Under the pieces are notes generated by a model. It was not told the origin of the DNA and ran no database searches. It saw nothing but the letters and a program-made list of their open reading frames with translations. The position numbers and the translations under genes are program-made. Shown piece by piece: positions 18,106-27,521 of a stretch of 64,000 nucleotides of DNA. This DNA comes from Caulobacter sp. CCUG 60055 (GTDB lineage: Bacteria; Pseudomonadota; Alphaproteobacteria; Caulobacterales; Caulobacteraceae): assembly GCF_022750545.1 (NCBI RefSeq), contig NZ_PUIC01000016.1:124001-188000 (forward strand). Reading direction: 5' to 3'. The first letter of the stretch is position 1. Every line of letters starts with the position of its first letter.

Positions 18106-19131
18106 TCAGTGGACGGTCGACGAGGCGAGCCCGCGGAAATTCCAGGCCGGCGCCGCCTCCGCGCCGCGGCGGGTCTTCGGGAAGACGATCTCGAAGACCA
18201 GGCCGCCGTCGGCTTCCCGCACGTCGAAGCGGCCCTGCAGCTGGTCGGTCATCGCCGCGACGATCTGGCGGCCCAGGTCGTCCTGGAAGGCTCCGGCCAT
18301 GTCGACCCGGCCGCTCGCCAGCACCAGCCGGTAGTCGTCGCCCTCGGCCGTCAGGGCGACGCGGACGCTGCCCTTGCCCGCCCGCGGCAGGCGCTGGAGC
18401 GCGCTGCGGAAACACTCGAACAGCAGCACCGCCAGAGAGGCGGCCTGATCCGACGGCAGCGCGACGCCGTGGTCCTCGACCAGAACCTCGACCGGCCGAT
18501 GCTCGGCGGCCCCCAGGCAGCTTTCGAGAAGCTGCCTGGCGAACACGGCGAAGTCGGTGGCGCGGTCGCTTTCGCCGTACATGCTGCGATGGATGCGCGA
18601 GATCATCAGCGTCCGCTTGGACGCCTCGGTCAGGGCCTGGGAATAGCTGCGGTCGTAGACGTCGTTGGCCTGCCGCTGCAACAGGGCGGCGACGAGCTGC
18701 AGGTGGTTGGTGGCCCGCTCGTTGAACTCCCGGAACAGGTTGGCGTGTCCCTCGGCCAGCACCTCGGCGCGGGATCGCTCGCTGCGGAACTGCTGCAACG
18801 CCCGGGTCATGCCGGTGATAAAATAGATGTCGACCGCGCAGGTCACCGCGAAGAAACCCAGCGAGATCAGCGCCTGCGCCCCGACGATCAGCGAGAACGC
18901 CGGCGGCGCGAAAGCCCAGATCGCCAGCGCTCCCGAAAGGACGGCCGCCAGCGCCGCCGGCCGGGCGCCGGCGAAATAGGCGGTGATCACGATGACCGGA
19001 TAGAAGGTCGAGAAGATGAAGCTGCCGGCGAACACCGGCGCCAGCGCCCAGCGCACGGCGAACGCCGCGCCGACCAACAGCAGGGCGGCGACATAGCGAT
19101 GGTGGCCTTTCAGCCAGCCTTGGCCCGGCAT
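18106..19131 (-). CDS. DUF4118 membrane protein with degenerate HisKA_2 kinase core
   Basis: Residues 10-105 hold three to four membrane helices resembling the DUF4118 sensor module. They are followed by a HisKA_2-like helix EFNERATNHLQLVAALL and an HATPase-like domain. The position of the phosphoacceptor His (HRVKN in active members) is Glu138, and the N-box Asn is Ser243 (FECFRSALQ). Both residues needed for ATP binding and autophosphorylation are therefore missing, so it is probably a pseudokinase that dimerises with or regulates another kinase. No response regulator is adjacent. Confidence 0.75.
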   Translation of the reverse strand: MPGQGWLKGHHRYVAALLLVGAAFAVRWALAPVFAGSFIFSTFYPVIVITAYFAGARPAALAAVLSGALAIWAFAPPAFSLIVGAQALISLGFFAVTCAVDIYFITGMTRALQQFRSERSRAEVLAEGHANLFREFNERATNHLQLVAALLQRQANDVYDRSYSQALTEASKRTLMISRIHRSMYGESDRATDFAVFARQLLESCLGAAEHRPVEVLVEDHGVALPSDQAASLAVLLFECFRSALQRLPRAGKGSVRVALTAEGDDYRLVLASGRVDMAGAFQDDLGRQIVAAMTDQLQGRFDVREADGGLVFEIVFPKTRRGAEAAPAWNFRGLASSTVH

Positions 19132-19207
19132 GGCGCAGTCCTTTCACAAAACGCGGCGCGCCCCATCCCCGGACCGTCGCCGCGTGGCCTTATACGCTGC
19201 AAACCCC

Positions 19208-20476
19208 TCAAGCCGTCGCGGCGCGCGGCGATATTTCGCCCGCCGCGCCTTCGCGTTCGCGCAATTCCGCCTCGGCGGCCGCGATGTAGTCCCGCGTCAG
19301 CGGCGCGGCCGTGGGCCGCCGGGCGATCTGCAGCTGGAAGACGACGATGTCCTGATGCCGGAAGGCGGCCTCCGACAGCGCCAGATAGAACTCCCACATC
19401 CGGCAGAACCGCTCGTCGAACAAGGCCGACGCCTGCGCCCTCCGGGCCATGAAGGCCTCGCGCCAGGCCCGCAGCGTGTCGGCGTAGTGCAGCCGCAGGA
19501 CCTCGACGTCGGTGATCGTCAGCCCGTTGCGCTCGACGGCGGAGACGATGTCGGAAAGCGACGGCAGGTGCCCGCCTGGGAAAATGTGCTTGGTCACCCA
19601 CGGATTGGTCAGGCACGGCTCATCCGAGGTGCCGATGGTGTGCAGCAGCATCACCCCGTCGTCGGCCAGCAGTCGGCGGCAAGTCTTGAAGAAGGTCTCG
19701 TAGAAGGCCAGGCCGACATGCTCGAACATGCCCACCGAGACGATGCGGTCGAACCGCCCCTGCACCGCCCGATAGTCCTGGAGCTGGAACGACACCCGCC
19801 CGTCGAGCCCGCGCGCCGCCGTGCGTTCGCGGGCGGCGGCGATCTGTTCTTCCGACAGGGTGACGCCGACCACCTCGCCCGCCTGGGCCGTTTCGGCCAG
19901 ATAACAGGCCATGCCGCCCCAGCCGCAGCCGATGTCGAGCACCCGGTCGCCGGGGCGCAGCGCCAGCTTGGCGGCGACATGGCGCTTCTTGGCCAGCTGG
20001 GCGTCGGCGAGGCTCTGGCCGGGATGCTCGAAATAGGCGCAGGAATATTGCCAGTCCGGATCCAGGAACAGCGCGTAGAGGTCGTCGCCCAGGTCGTAGT
20101 GGTGCGCGACGTTGCGGCGCGACCGGCCCGCCAGGTTACGCTGACGCCAGCGCGACAATCCCATGCGCCAGCGGTCCAGGAGCTTGATGAACCAGGGGTC
20201 CTCGGCGTCCAGGCTGTTCTGCAGGACGAGCGCCAGGAAGTCGTAGACCGTGCCCTGCTCGATGGTCAGGCGGCCGTCGGTGAACATCTCGCCGGTCTTG
20301 AGGTCCGGATCGAGCAGGACCGCCCATTGCGCCGCCGCGTCGTGGAAACGGGCCGTCGCCCTGGGCTCGGCGCCGTCGCCGAACTCCAGACGCTCGCCGT
20401 CGGCGGCGATGACGACCAGCGCGCCAGTCGTCACCATCGGGGTCAGGGCGCGCTGCAACAGACGCGACGCCAGCAT
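19208..20476 (-). CDS. cfa: Cyclopropane-fatty-acyl-phospholipid synthase family protein
   Basis: Methylates double bonds of membrane phospholipid acyl chains with S-adenosylmethionine. The SAM site LDIGCGWGGMACYLAE, the family motif YSCAYF, and FEHVGLAFYETFF, HTIGTSDEP, IFPGGHLPSL in the catalytic domain are present in order; the N-terminal 120 residues are the usual lipid-binding part. GAGGGAGCC precedes ATG 20476, giving 422 residues; the open frame further upstream is not part of the family. It is a single-gene unit. Confidence 0.9.
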   Translation of the reverse strand: MLASRLLQRALTPMVTTGALVVIAADGERLEFGDGAEPRATARFHDAAAQWAVLLDPDLKTGEMFTDGRLTIEQGTVYDFLALVLQNSLDAEDPWFIKLLDRWRMGLSRWRQRNLAGRSRRNVAHHYDLGDDLYALFLDPDWQYSCAYFEHPGQSLADAQLAKKRHVAAKLALRPGDRVLDIGCGWGGMACYLAETAQAGEVVGVTLSEEQIAAARERTAARGLDGRVSFQLQDYRAVQGRFDRIVSVGMFEHVGLAFYETFFKTCRRLLADDGVMLLHTIGTSDEPCLTNPWVTKHIFPGGHLPSLSDIVSAVERNGLTITDVEVLRLHYADTLRAWREAFMARRAQASALFDERFCRMWEFYLALSEAAFRHQDIVVFQLQIARRPTAAPLTRDYIAAAEAELREREGAAGEISPRAATA

Positions 20477-20574
20477 GGCCGGGCTCCCTCGGCGGTTTTC
20501 GTCTTGTAGAGGGTAGCGCCAATGGAATCGCCGCCGCAACGGTTGCGGCGGCGACTCTTCGATCCCGCCCGGGA

Positions 20575-21663
20575 TCAGCCGAGGTTCAGAGACTCGGCCA
20601 CGGCGGCGTAAGTGACGCGGCCGCCCTGGATGTTGAGGCCGGCGGCGAAGCCGGGATCGTCGGCGAAGGCCTTCTCGACGCCCTTGTTGGCCAGGGCCGA
20701 GATATAGGGCGCCGTGGCCGCGCCCAGGGCGTAGGCCGAGGTCAGCGGTGCGGCGCCCGGCATGTTGGCCACGCAATAGTGGATGATGCCGTCGACGACA
20801 TAGGTCGGGTCGGCGTGGGTGGTCGGCTTGCTGGTCTCGAAGCAGCCGCCCTGGTCGATGGCGACATCGACTAGCACCGCGCCCGGCTTCATGCGCGCGA
20901 GGTCGGCGCGGCTGACCAGCTTGGGCGCGGCGGCGCCGGGGATCAGCACGCAGCCGATGACCAGATCGGCGCCGTGGACCGCTTCGGTCACCGCGTCGGG
21001 CGTGGAATAGACCGTCTTCAGGCGGCCGCCGAACTGGTCGTCCAGCTCTTCCAGGCGCGGAGCGGAGATGTCGAACAGGGTGACGTCGGCGCGGTGGCCG
21101 ATGGCCATTTCCGCCGCGTGCTTGCCGGCGACGCCGCCGCCCAGGATGACGACCTTGGCCGGCGGAACGCCCGGCGCGCCGCCCAGCAGCAGGCCGCGCC
21201 CGCCCGCCGGGCGCAGCAGCTGCACCGCGCCGACGTCGACGGCCATGCGGCCGGCCACCTGGCTCATCGGCGCCAGCAACGGCAGGCGGCCCTTGCGGTC
21301 GACGATGGTCTCATAGGCGATGGCCGTGCAGCCCGAGGCCATCAGGCCCTTGGTCTGCTCCAGGTCGGCCGCCAGGTGCAGGTAGGTGAACAGGATATGG
21401 TGCGGCTTCAGCCGCGCGATCTCGACCGCCTGCGGCTCCTTGACCTTGACGATCATCTCGGCGGCTTCGAACACGGCGTCAGCCGTCGGCAGCACCGTCG
21501 CGCCCGCCTCGACATAGGCCGCGTCGGATTGGCCGATGCCCGCGCCGGCGGCGGTCTCGACGAACACCTCATGGCCGTCGCGAACCAGCTGCCGGACGAT
21601 GCCCGGCGTCGCCGCCACGCGGAACTCCAGCGTCTTGATCTCTTTGGGAACCCCGATGCGCAT
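20575..21663 (-). CDS. ald: Alanine dehydrogenase
   Basis: NAD-dependent oxidative deamination of L-alanine to pyruvate and ammonia. The N-terminus MRIGVPKEIKTLEFRV with the substrate Arg, EPQAVEIARLKPHHILFTYLHLA with the catalytic His, and the Rossmann motif GGGVAGKHAAEMA are diagnostic. Length 362 is slightly short of the usual 370. A divergent Lrp-family gene 119 bases away is its likely regulator, the common ald arrangement. The hairpin at 20529-20553 downstream may act as a weak terminator. Confidence 0.93.
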   Translation of the reverse strand: MRIGVPKEIKTLEFRVAATPGIVRQLVRDGHEVFVETAAGAGIGQSDAAYVEAGATVLPTADAVFEAAEMIVKVKEPQAVEIARLKPHHILFTYLHLAADLEQTKGLMASGCTAIAYETIVDRKGRLPLLAPMSQVAGRMAVDVGAVQLLRPAGGRGLLLGGAPGVPPAKVVILGGGVAGKHAAEMAIGHRADVTLFDISAPRLEELDDQFGGRLKTVYSTPDAVTEAVHGADLVIGCVLIPGAAAPKLVSRADLARMKPGAVLVDVAIDQGGCFETSKPTTHADPTYVVDGIIHYCVANMPGAAPLTSAYALGAATAPYISALANKGVEKAFADDPGFAAGLNIQGGRVTYAAVAESLNLG

Positions 21664-21782
21664 CCTCGCCTCCGCTTGTCGTTGCGTAAGCGGCAGGCTA
21701 GGCGGCCTGAGATTGCGATGTTCGCCTAAGAGCGATAAGAGCCAGAGGGATTTCGCAAGATTTCTGCGCGAATTTGGAATCC

Positions 21783-22259
21783 ATGACGAAATCTGCGAGC
21801 AATTTCGACAGAACCGATCTGACGCTGCTGCGCAGCCTGCAGCGGGACGGCCGGGCCACCAACGCCGAACTGGCGAGGGACGCCAGCATGTCGGAGTCGG
21901 CCTGCCTGCGCCGCGTGCGGCTGCTGGAGGCCAACGGCGCCATCGAGCGCTATGCGGCGGTCATCAACCAGCAGGCGGTCGGCCTGCCGCTGAACGTCTT
22001 CATCACCATCACCCTGAACGGCCAGTCGGAGGCGGCGCTGCGCACCTTCGAAACCGAGATTGCCGCCGTGCCCGAGGTCATGGAGTGCTATCTGATGACC
22101 GGGTCCGCCGACTATCTCGTCCGGGTGGTCGCCCGCGACATCGACGACCTGGAGCGTATCCATTCCACCCGCCTGACCCGGCTGACCGGCGTGGCCCGCG
22201 TCACGTCCAGCATCGCCATGCGCCAGGTGATCAAGCGCGCGGAGCTTCCGATCCGTTGA
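21783..22259 (+). CDS. Lrp/AsnC-family regulator, probable regulator of ald
   Basis: 158 residues: an N-terminal HTH (LRSLQRDGRATNAELARDASMSESACLRRV) and a C-terminal RAM domain with an amino-acid-responsive beta-alpha-beta fold (PEVMECYLMTGSADYLVRVV). ATG 21783 is used; an in-frame TTG nine bases upstream is the alternative. The divergent ald gene suggests alanine-responsive activation. An imperfect inverted repeat (ATTTCGC...GCGAAT, 21750-21773) just upstream could be its site. Confidence 0.88.
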   Translation: MTKSASNFDRTDLTLLRSLQRDGRATNAELARDASMSESACLRRVRLLEANGAIERYAAVINQQAVGLPLNVFITITLNGQSEAALRTFETEIAAVPEVMECYLMTGSADYLVRVVARDIDDLERIHSTRLTRLTGVARVTSSIAMRQVIKRAELPIR

Positions 22260-22292
22260 GCGAGACCGGGCACGAGACTTGCGAAGCCGAAC

Positions 22293-22316
22293 CCGATCCG
22301 TGCCAAAACGGATCGG
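22293..22316 (+). terminator. Hairpin between the Lrp regulator and the acyltransferase
   Basis: CCGATCCGT and ACGGATCGG form a perfect 9-bp stem with a 6-base loop. No T-run follows, so termination may be partial. Confidence 0.45.
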
Positions 22317-22333
22317 ACGACGGGACCTCGACC

Positions 22334-23422
22334 ATGCCGCAGAACCTCAAGCAGCTGACCGCCTTGCGCTTCTTCGCCGCCGTCTGGGTGGTGGGCTATC
22401 ACTACTGGCCGCATCTCGGCCTGGCGCGCCCGGCGGTTCTGGAGAAGGGCTATCTCGGCGTCGAGCTGTTCTTCGTCCTCTCCGGCTTCATCCTCAGCCA
22501 CGTCTATCTGCAGGCGTTCGGCGAAAAGCAGCAGAGCTATCCGTCGTTCCTGTGGGCGCGGCTGGCCCGCATCTATCCGGTGCACATCGCCGTGCTCGGC
22601 GGCCTCGTCCTGCTGATGCTGGCCGCCGCCGTGCTCGGCCTAGACATCGGCGACCACGTGGCCATGTGGCGATCGCTGCCGGCCCAGGTCACCCTGACCC
22701 AGGCCTGGGGCCTGTCGCCCGACGGCGGCTGGAACCATCCCTCGTGGTCGATCTCGGCCGAATGGTTCGCCTATCTGACCTTCCCCGTCTTCGCCTGGGC
22801 GGCGTGGCGGCTGCGCGACCGGCCGCGCCTGGCGGTCGGCCTGGCCCTGGCCCTGGTGGTCGGCCTCTATGAAATCTACGGCGGCCTGACCGGCGAGTCG
22901 CTGACCCGCGCCACCATCACCTGGGGCGCGCTGCGCATCGTGCCGTGCTTCGCCTACGGCTGCGCGATCTACCTGCTGTGGCGCTCGGGCGTGTTCAAGC
23001 AGCGCGCGGCGTCGATCGCCTGCGCCGGCGCGGCGGCGGCGGCCGTGGTCGCGCTCACCCACTTCGGCGCGCCGGACTGGGCGACCACCGCGACCTTCGG
23101 CCTGCTGATCGCCAGCCTGGCCGGCATGGCCTCCAACGGCTCGCGTCTGCTGACCTCGAAGACCTGGGTCTATCTCGGCGAAGTCAGCTTCGCCCTCTAC
23201 ATGGTGTGCATCCCCTGGGAGCTGGTGTTCGGCGGCCTGGTCAACCGGGGCCTGCACCTCGACCCCGACAAGCTGCCCCTGGCCGCGTGGCTGGTCCTCT
23301 GCGCCGGCGCCCTGCCGGTGGCGATGGCGGCGCACCATCTGGTCGAGCGGCCCGCCCGCGAGATCATGCGCCGCTACGGGGTCCCCTTCTCGCGCGGCGG
23401 ACGGGCGGCGGCGGCGGCCTGA
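22334..23422 (+). CDS. Membrane acyltransferase, OafA/acyltransferase-3 family
   Basis: An integral membrane O-acyltransferase (362 residues, about ten helices). It begins with the family motif LKQLTALRFFAAVWVVGYHY, has GVELFFVLSGFIL and RLARIYPVH, and PSWSISAEWFAYL near the middle. Such enzymes add acetyl groups to surface polysaccharides or lipids. The frame is open for 800 bases upstream but only ATG 22334 gives the family start. No glycan cluster surrounds it, so the acceptor is unknown. Confidence 0.88.
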   Translation: MPQNLKQLTALRFFAAVWVVGYHYWPHLGLARPAVLEKGYLGVELFFVLSGFILSHVYLQAFGEKQQSYPSFLWARLARIYPVHIAVLGGLVLLMLAAAVLGLDIGDHVAMWRSLPAQVTLTQAWGLSPDGGWNHPSWSISAEWFAYLTFPVFAWAAWRLRDRPRLAVGLALALVVGLYEIYGGLTGESLTRATITWGALRIVPCFAYGCAIYLLWRSGVFKQRAASIACAGAAAAAVVALTHFGAPDWATTATFGLLIASLAGMASNGSRLLTSKTWVYLGEVSFALYMVCIPWELVFGGLVNRGLHLDPDKLPLAAWLVLCAGALPVAMAAHHLVERPAREIMRRYGVPFSRGGRAAAAA

Positions 23423-23464
23423 TCGGCCTCGACGGTCACGCCAAGGCTGGAACGCCCTTGCGTC

Positions 23465-26197
23465 TCAGCCGGTGTTGCGCAGCCCGGCCGCGATGCCGTT
23501 GACGGTCAGCTGCACCCCCAACCGCACGCCCTCGCTCTGGTCGCCGCCGCGCCGCCGCGCCAGCAGCTCGAGCTGGAGGTGATTGAGGGGATCGACATAG
23601 CGGGCGTTGAGCGCCACCGATTCCGCCAGCTCCGGCTGACCGTCGAGCAGTTGCGCGCCGCCGCGCAGGGACAACACGAGGGCGGCGGCCTCCTCCCATT
23701 CCTGGCGGATCGCGCCGAAGATGCGGCGGGCGGCGGCCTTGTCGGGCGCCAGCGCGGCGTAGCGTTCGGCGATGCCCATGTTGCTCTGGGCCAGGGCCAG
23801 CTCCATGTTCGACAGCAGGGAGGCGAAGAAGTCCCAGCCGCCGGCCATCTCTTGCAGCAACGCGCTCGACAGCCCGGCGCGCCGCACGCCCGAGGCGAAA
23901 CCGTACCAGCCCGGCAGCATGAAGCGGGCCTGCGACCAGCTGAACACCCAGGGAATGGCGCGCAGGTCCTCGATCCGCCGGCTCGCCTTCCGCGAGGCCG
24001 GCCGACTGCCGATCTTGAGGTCGGCGATCTCGGCGATCGGCGTGGCCGCCCAGAAGAAATCCTCGAACGCCGGATCGTCATAAACCAGGGCGCGATAGGC
24101 CGCGAACGACTCCCGGGCGGCGGTCAGCATGGCGGCGTCGAAGCGCGGCTCCAGGGCGACAGCGTCGGCGGGCCGGTTGCTGGCCCAGAGCACCGCCGCC
24201 GCCAGGCTGTCGAGGTTGCGGCGAGCCGTCGGCTGGTCGCCGAACTTGCGGGCGATCATCTCGCCCTGCTCGGTCAGGCGTATGCGGCCGCCCACGGTGC
24301 CGGGCGGCTGGGCCTGCACGGCCTCGGCCGCCGGTCCGCCCCCGCGTCCGACCGACCCGCCGCGGCCATGGAAGAACTGCACGGCGACGCCGGCCTTGCG
24401 GCATTCGGCGGCGATCGCCGAGGCCCCCTCCATCACGCCGTGGCGGGACGCGGCGTAGCCGCCGTCCTTGTTGGAGTCGGAATAGCCCAGCATGACTTCC
24501 TGCAACGGCTCGGCGCCGAGCAGTTCGCGCGCCGTCGGCAGCGACAGCCAGCGCGCGATGATCTGCGGCGCCGCCTGAAGGTCCTCGATGGTTTCGAACA
24601 ATGGCGAGACCCGCAGGGTCGAGGCCGGCTTGGCCCCGGCCATCAGCAAGCCGGCTTCCTTGAGCAGCAGGTAGGGCTCAAGGATGTCGGACACCGACGC
24701 CGATTTCGAGACCACATAGGCGCCCAGCGCCTGCGCCCCGAACAGCCGCACCGCCTCGGCCGCGGCGTCGACGACCGCCAGTTCCTTGCGCGTCTCGTCG
24801 GAATAGGCCGCGAAAGGCGAGCGCAACGGCCGCTCGTGCGCCAGCTCGCCGACCAGCAGCGCGATGCGGGCGTCCTCGTCCAGGGCCAGGTAATCGACGC
24901 CGGCGGAACGCCGGAACAGCTCGGCCACCACCCGTTCGTGCACGTCCGAATTCTGGCGCAGGTCGATGGTCAGCAGATGGAAGCCGCAGCCCCGGGCCAT
25001 CTGGATCAGGCTCTTCAGGGTGGCGCCCACCAGGCGCGGGCCGCCATGCGCGACCAGCGAGGCGCGGATCGTCTCCAGGTCGGCGATGAAGGCCTCGGGC
25101 GAGGCGTAGGGCTCGAACGGACCGGCCGGCGCCGCGCCGGAGAGCCGCGCGCCCGTCGCCATCAGCCGCCGCTCGATGCCGACCACCGCCCGGCGGTAAG
25201 GCTCGTCGACGCGATGGACGGAATCGTCGCCCGACATCTCGGCCAGCCGCAGGACCCCGTCCGACACCGGCGCCAGGGTGCTGGAGATCGACAGGTCCGG
25301 CTGCAGCTTCTCCAGTTCCTGCCGGTAGAAGCCGAACAGCAGCCACGCCTGGCCGCGCAGGGCGTTGCGCAGCCGCTCGGCGTCGACATAGGGGTGGCCG
25401 TCGCGGTCCCCGCCGATCCAGGTGCCCATGCGCAGCAGGCTCGGGAAATCCTCGCCCTCGCCCAGCTCGGGCCCGATGGCGGCGGCCCAGTTCTGATAGA
25501 GCTCGACCATGGCCGGCAGGATCGACCGGCCGACGATCGACAGCATGTTGCGGATTTCGTCGTCGACCGTGATCCGTTCCGGCCGGTTCAGGCGAGTCTG
25601 CCACAGGATGGCGATCTCGCGGTACAGCTCGTTCTGCAACCGGGTGTCGATGTCGCGCGGCAGATGGTGCCGGCGCAGGGACAACAGGCGGGCGATCTCG
25701 TATTCGCGGTCGACCACGCTGCGGCGGCGCATCTCGGTCGGGTGCGCGGTCAATACCTCGACCAGGTTCATCCGCTCCAGGGCCTCGCGCAGCGCCCCCT
25801 TGCCCACGCCGTCGCGCAGCAGGGCGTCGACGGCCGCGCTCAGAGTCTGGGGCCGCACCGGGCGGGAATCCAGCTCGAACTCGGCATGGCGGCGGCGGCC
25901 GGCGACGTCCTCGCCGATCTGGGTCAGCAGGGCGTGGCAAGCGAAGGCGCGGGCCAGATAGACGGCCTGGTCGGTGGAAAGCCCGGTCAACAGCCGGTCG
26001 AGCGCCTGGCCGCCCTCGCTTTCGGACGCGACGGCGGCGTCCCGCACCCGGGCGATCAGTTCGACGCCGACGCGGCCGTCCAGGTCGCCCATGGCCTCGA
26101 TCAGCAGGCTGTCGAGCAGACGGACATTCTTCTGGACGTGGCGATTGGTCGGGGTCTCCGACGCAGCGCCCCGCTCAACACCCAGGGACGCCGACAT
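23465..26197 (-). CDS. ppc: Phosphoenolpyruvate carboxylase
   Basis: Anaplerotic formation of oxaloacetate from PEP and bicarbonate. The first catalytic signature is VLTAHPTEMRRRSV, the second GYSDSNKDGG; FHGRGGSVGRGGGP and TEQGEMIARKFG line the active site. The protein ends NTG, as is usual for the family, and is 910 residues long. ATG 26197 has GGAGG seven bases upstream and is preferred to an in-frame GTG at 26215. Confidence 0.96.
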   Translation of the reverse strand: MSASLGVERGAASETPTNRHVQKNVRLLDSLLIEAMGDLDGRVGVELIARVRDAAVASESEGGQALDRLLTGLSTDQAVYLARAFACHALLTQIGEDVAGRRRHAEFELDSRPVRPQTLSAAVDALLRDGVGKGALREALERMNLVEVLTAHPTEMRRRSVVDREYEIARLLSLRRHHLPRDIDTRLQNELYREIAILWQTRLNRPERITVDDEIRNMLSIVGRSILPAMVELYQNWAAAIGPELGEGEDFPSLLRMGTWIGGDRDGHPYVDAERLRNALRGQAWLLFGFYRQELEKLQPDLSISSTLAPVSDGVLRLAEMSGDDSVHRVDEPYRRAVVGIERRLMATGARLSGAAPAGPFEPYASPEAFIADLETIRASLVAHGGPRLVGATLKSLIQMARGCGFHLLTIDLRQNSDVHERVVAELFRRSAGVDYLALDEDARIALLVGELAHERPLRSPFAAYSDETRKELAVVDAAAEAVRLFGAQALGAYVVSKSASVSDILEPYLLLKEAGLLMAGAKPASTLRVSPLFETIEDLQAAPQIIARWLSLPTARELLGAEPLQEVMLGYSDSNKDGGYAASRHGVMEGASAIAAECRKAGVAVQFFHGRGGSVGRGGGPAAEAVQAQPPGTVGGRIRLTEQGEMIARKFGDQPTARRNLDSLAAAVLWASNRPADAVALEPRFDAAMLTAARESFAAYRALVYDDPAFEDFFWAATPIAEIADLKIGSRPASRKASRRIEDLRAIPWVFSWSQARFMLPGWYGFASGVRRAGLSSALLQEMAGGWDFFASLLSNMELALAQSNMGIAERYAALAPDKAAARRIFGAIRQEWEEAAALVLSLRGGAQLLDGQPELAESVALNARYVDPLNHLQLELLARRRGGDQSEGVRLGVQLTVNGIAAGLRNTG

Positions 26198-26293
26198 GAG
26201 ACCGCCTCCATTCACCGCACGAGCCCGCCCCCTCTAAGGGAAGGACGGTTCCATGAACATAGTTCGATGCGCCGGAGGCCGGGAAAATCGCCC

Positions 26294-27460
26294 CTAGGCG
26301 CCGATCAGCTCGCGCCCGATCAGGAACCGGCGGATTTCGTTGGTGCCGGCGCCGATGTCATAGAGCTTGGCGTCGCGCAGCAGGCGCTCGACCGGATAGT
26401 CCTTGGTGTAGCCGGCGCCGCCGAGGGCCTGGATGGCCTCCAGCGACACCTTCACCGCGTTCTCCGAGGCCATCAGGATCGCGCCGGCGGCGTCGAAGCG
26501 CGTGGTGCGCCCCGCGTCGCAGGCCCGGGCCACCGAATAGACGTAGGCCCGCGCCGAATTGAGCGCGACATACATGTCGGCGATCTTGCCCTGCATCAGC
26601 TGGAAGCCGCCGATGGCCTTGCCGAACTGCTTGCGCTCGCGGACATAGGGCAGGACTACGTCGAGGCAGGCCTGCATGATGCCCAGCGGCCCGGCCGAGA
26701 GGACCGCGCGCTCGTAGTCGAGGCCGCTCATCAGCACGCCGGCCCCGCCGCCGACCGGACCCATGATGTTCTCTTCCGGCACCTCGACGTCCTCGAACAC
26801 CAGTTCGCCGGTGTCGGAGCCGCGCATGCCGAGCTTGTCCAGCTTCTGGGCGCAGCGGAAGCCGGGCATGTCCTTCTCGATCAGGAAGGCGGTGACGCCC
26901 CGGCTGGCGCCGTCCGGATCGGTCTTGGCGTAGACCACGAGGGTGTCGGCGTGCGGCGCGTTGGTGATCCAGAACTTGGTGCCGTTGAGGACGTAGCGGT
27001 CGCCCTTCCTGTCGGCGCGCAACTTCATGGAGATGACGTCGGAGCCCGCGCCGGCCTCGGACATGGCCAGGGCGCCGACATGCTCGCCGCTGATCAGCTT
27101 GGGCAGGTAGCGACGCTTCTGCTCGGGCGTGCCCCAGCGACGGATCTGGTTGACGCACAGATTCGAGTGCGCGCCGTAGGACAGGCCGATCGAGGCCGAG
27201 GCTCTCGACACCTCCTCCATCGCCACCACGTGTTCGAGATAGCCCAGGCCAAGGCCCCCCCACTCTTCCTCGACGGTCACGCCGTGCAGGCCGAGGTCGC
27301 CCATTTCGGGCCAGAGTTCGCGCGGGAAGGCGTTGCTTTCGTCGATCGCCGCCGCCAGCGGGGCGATGCGGTCGGCCGAGAAACGGGCCGTGGTTTCACG
27401 GATGGCGTCGGCGGTTTCGCCGAGCGCGAAGTCGAGGGAAGGACCAGCGTTCGAGATCAT
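26294..27460 (-). CDS. ivd: Isovaleryl-CoA dehydrogenase
   Basis: FAD enzyme of leucine degradation, oxidising isovaleryl-CoA to 3-methylcrotonyl-CoA. Acyl-CoA dehydrogenase motifs [15 protein letters not shown] and [18 protein letters not shown] are followed by the subfamily-typical [20 protein letters not shown] and [20 protein letters not shown]; the catalytic Glu lies in the segment around LDYER. The C-terminus [17 protein letters not shown] is canonical. 388 residues from ATG 27460. The methylcrotonyl-CoA carboxylase genes that often follow ivd are not here. Confidence 0.92.
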   Translation of the reverse strand: MISNAGPSLDFALGETADAIRETTARFSADRIAPLAAAIDESNAFPRELWPEMGDLGLHGVTVEEEWGGLGLGYLEHVVAMEEVSRASASIGLSYGAHSNLCVNQIRRWGTPEQKRRYLPKLISGEHVGALAMSEAGAGSDVISMKLRADRKGDRYVLNGTKFWITNAPHADTLVVYAKTDPDGASRGVTAFLIEKDMPGFRCAQKLDKLGMRGSDTGELVFEDVEVPEENIMGPVGGGAGVLMSGLDYERAVLSAGPLGIMQACLDVVLPYVRERKQFGKAIGGFQLMQGKIADMYVALNSARAYVYSVARACDAGRTTRFDAAGAILMASENAVKVSLEAIQALGGAGYTKDYPVERLLRDAKLYDIGAGTNEIRRFLIGRELIGA

Positions 27461-27521
27461 GCGCGGGTGCTTATCACTTCGCGAAATGCAAGACGAGAGG
27501 GCGTCTGCGCCTTGTTTACGC

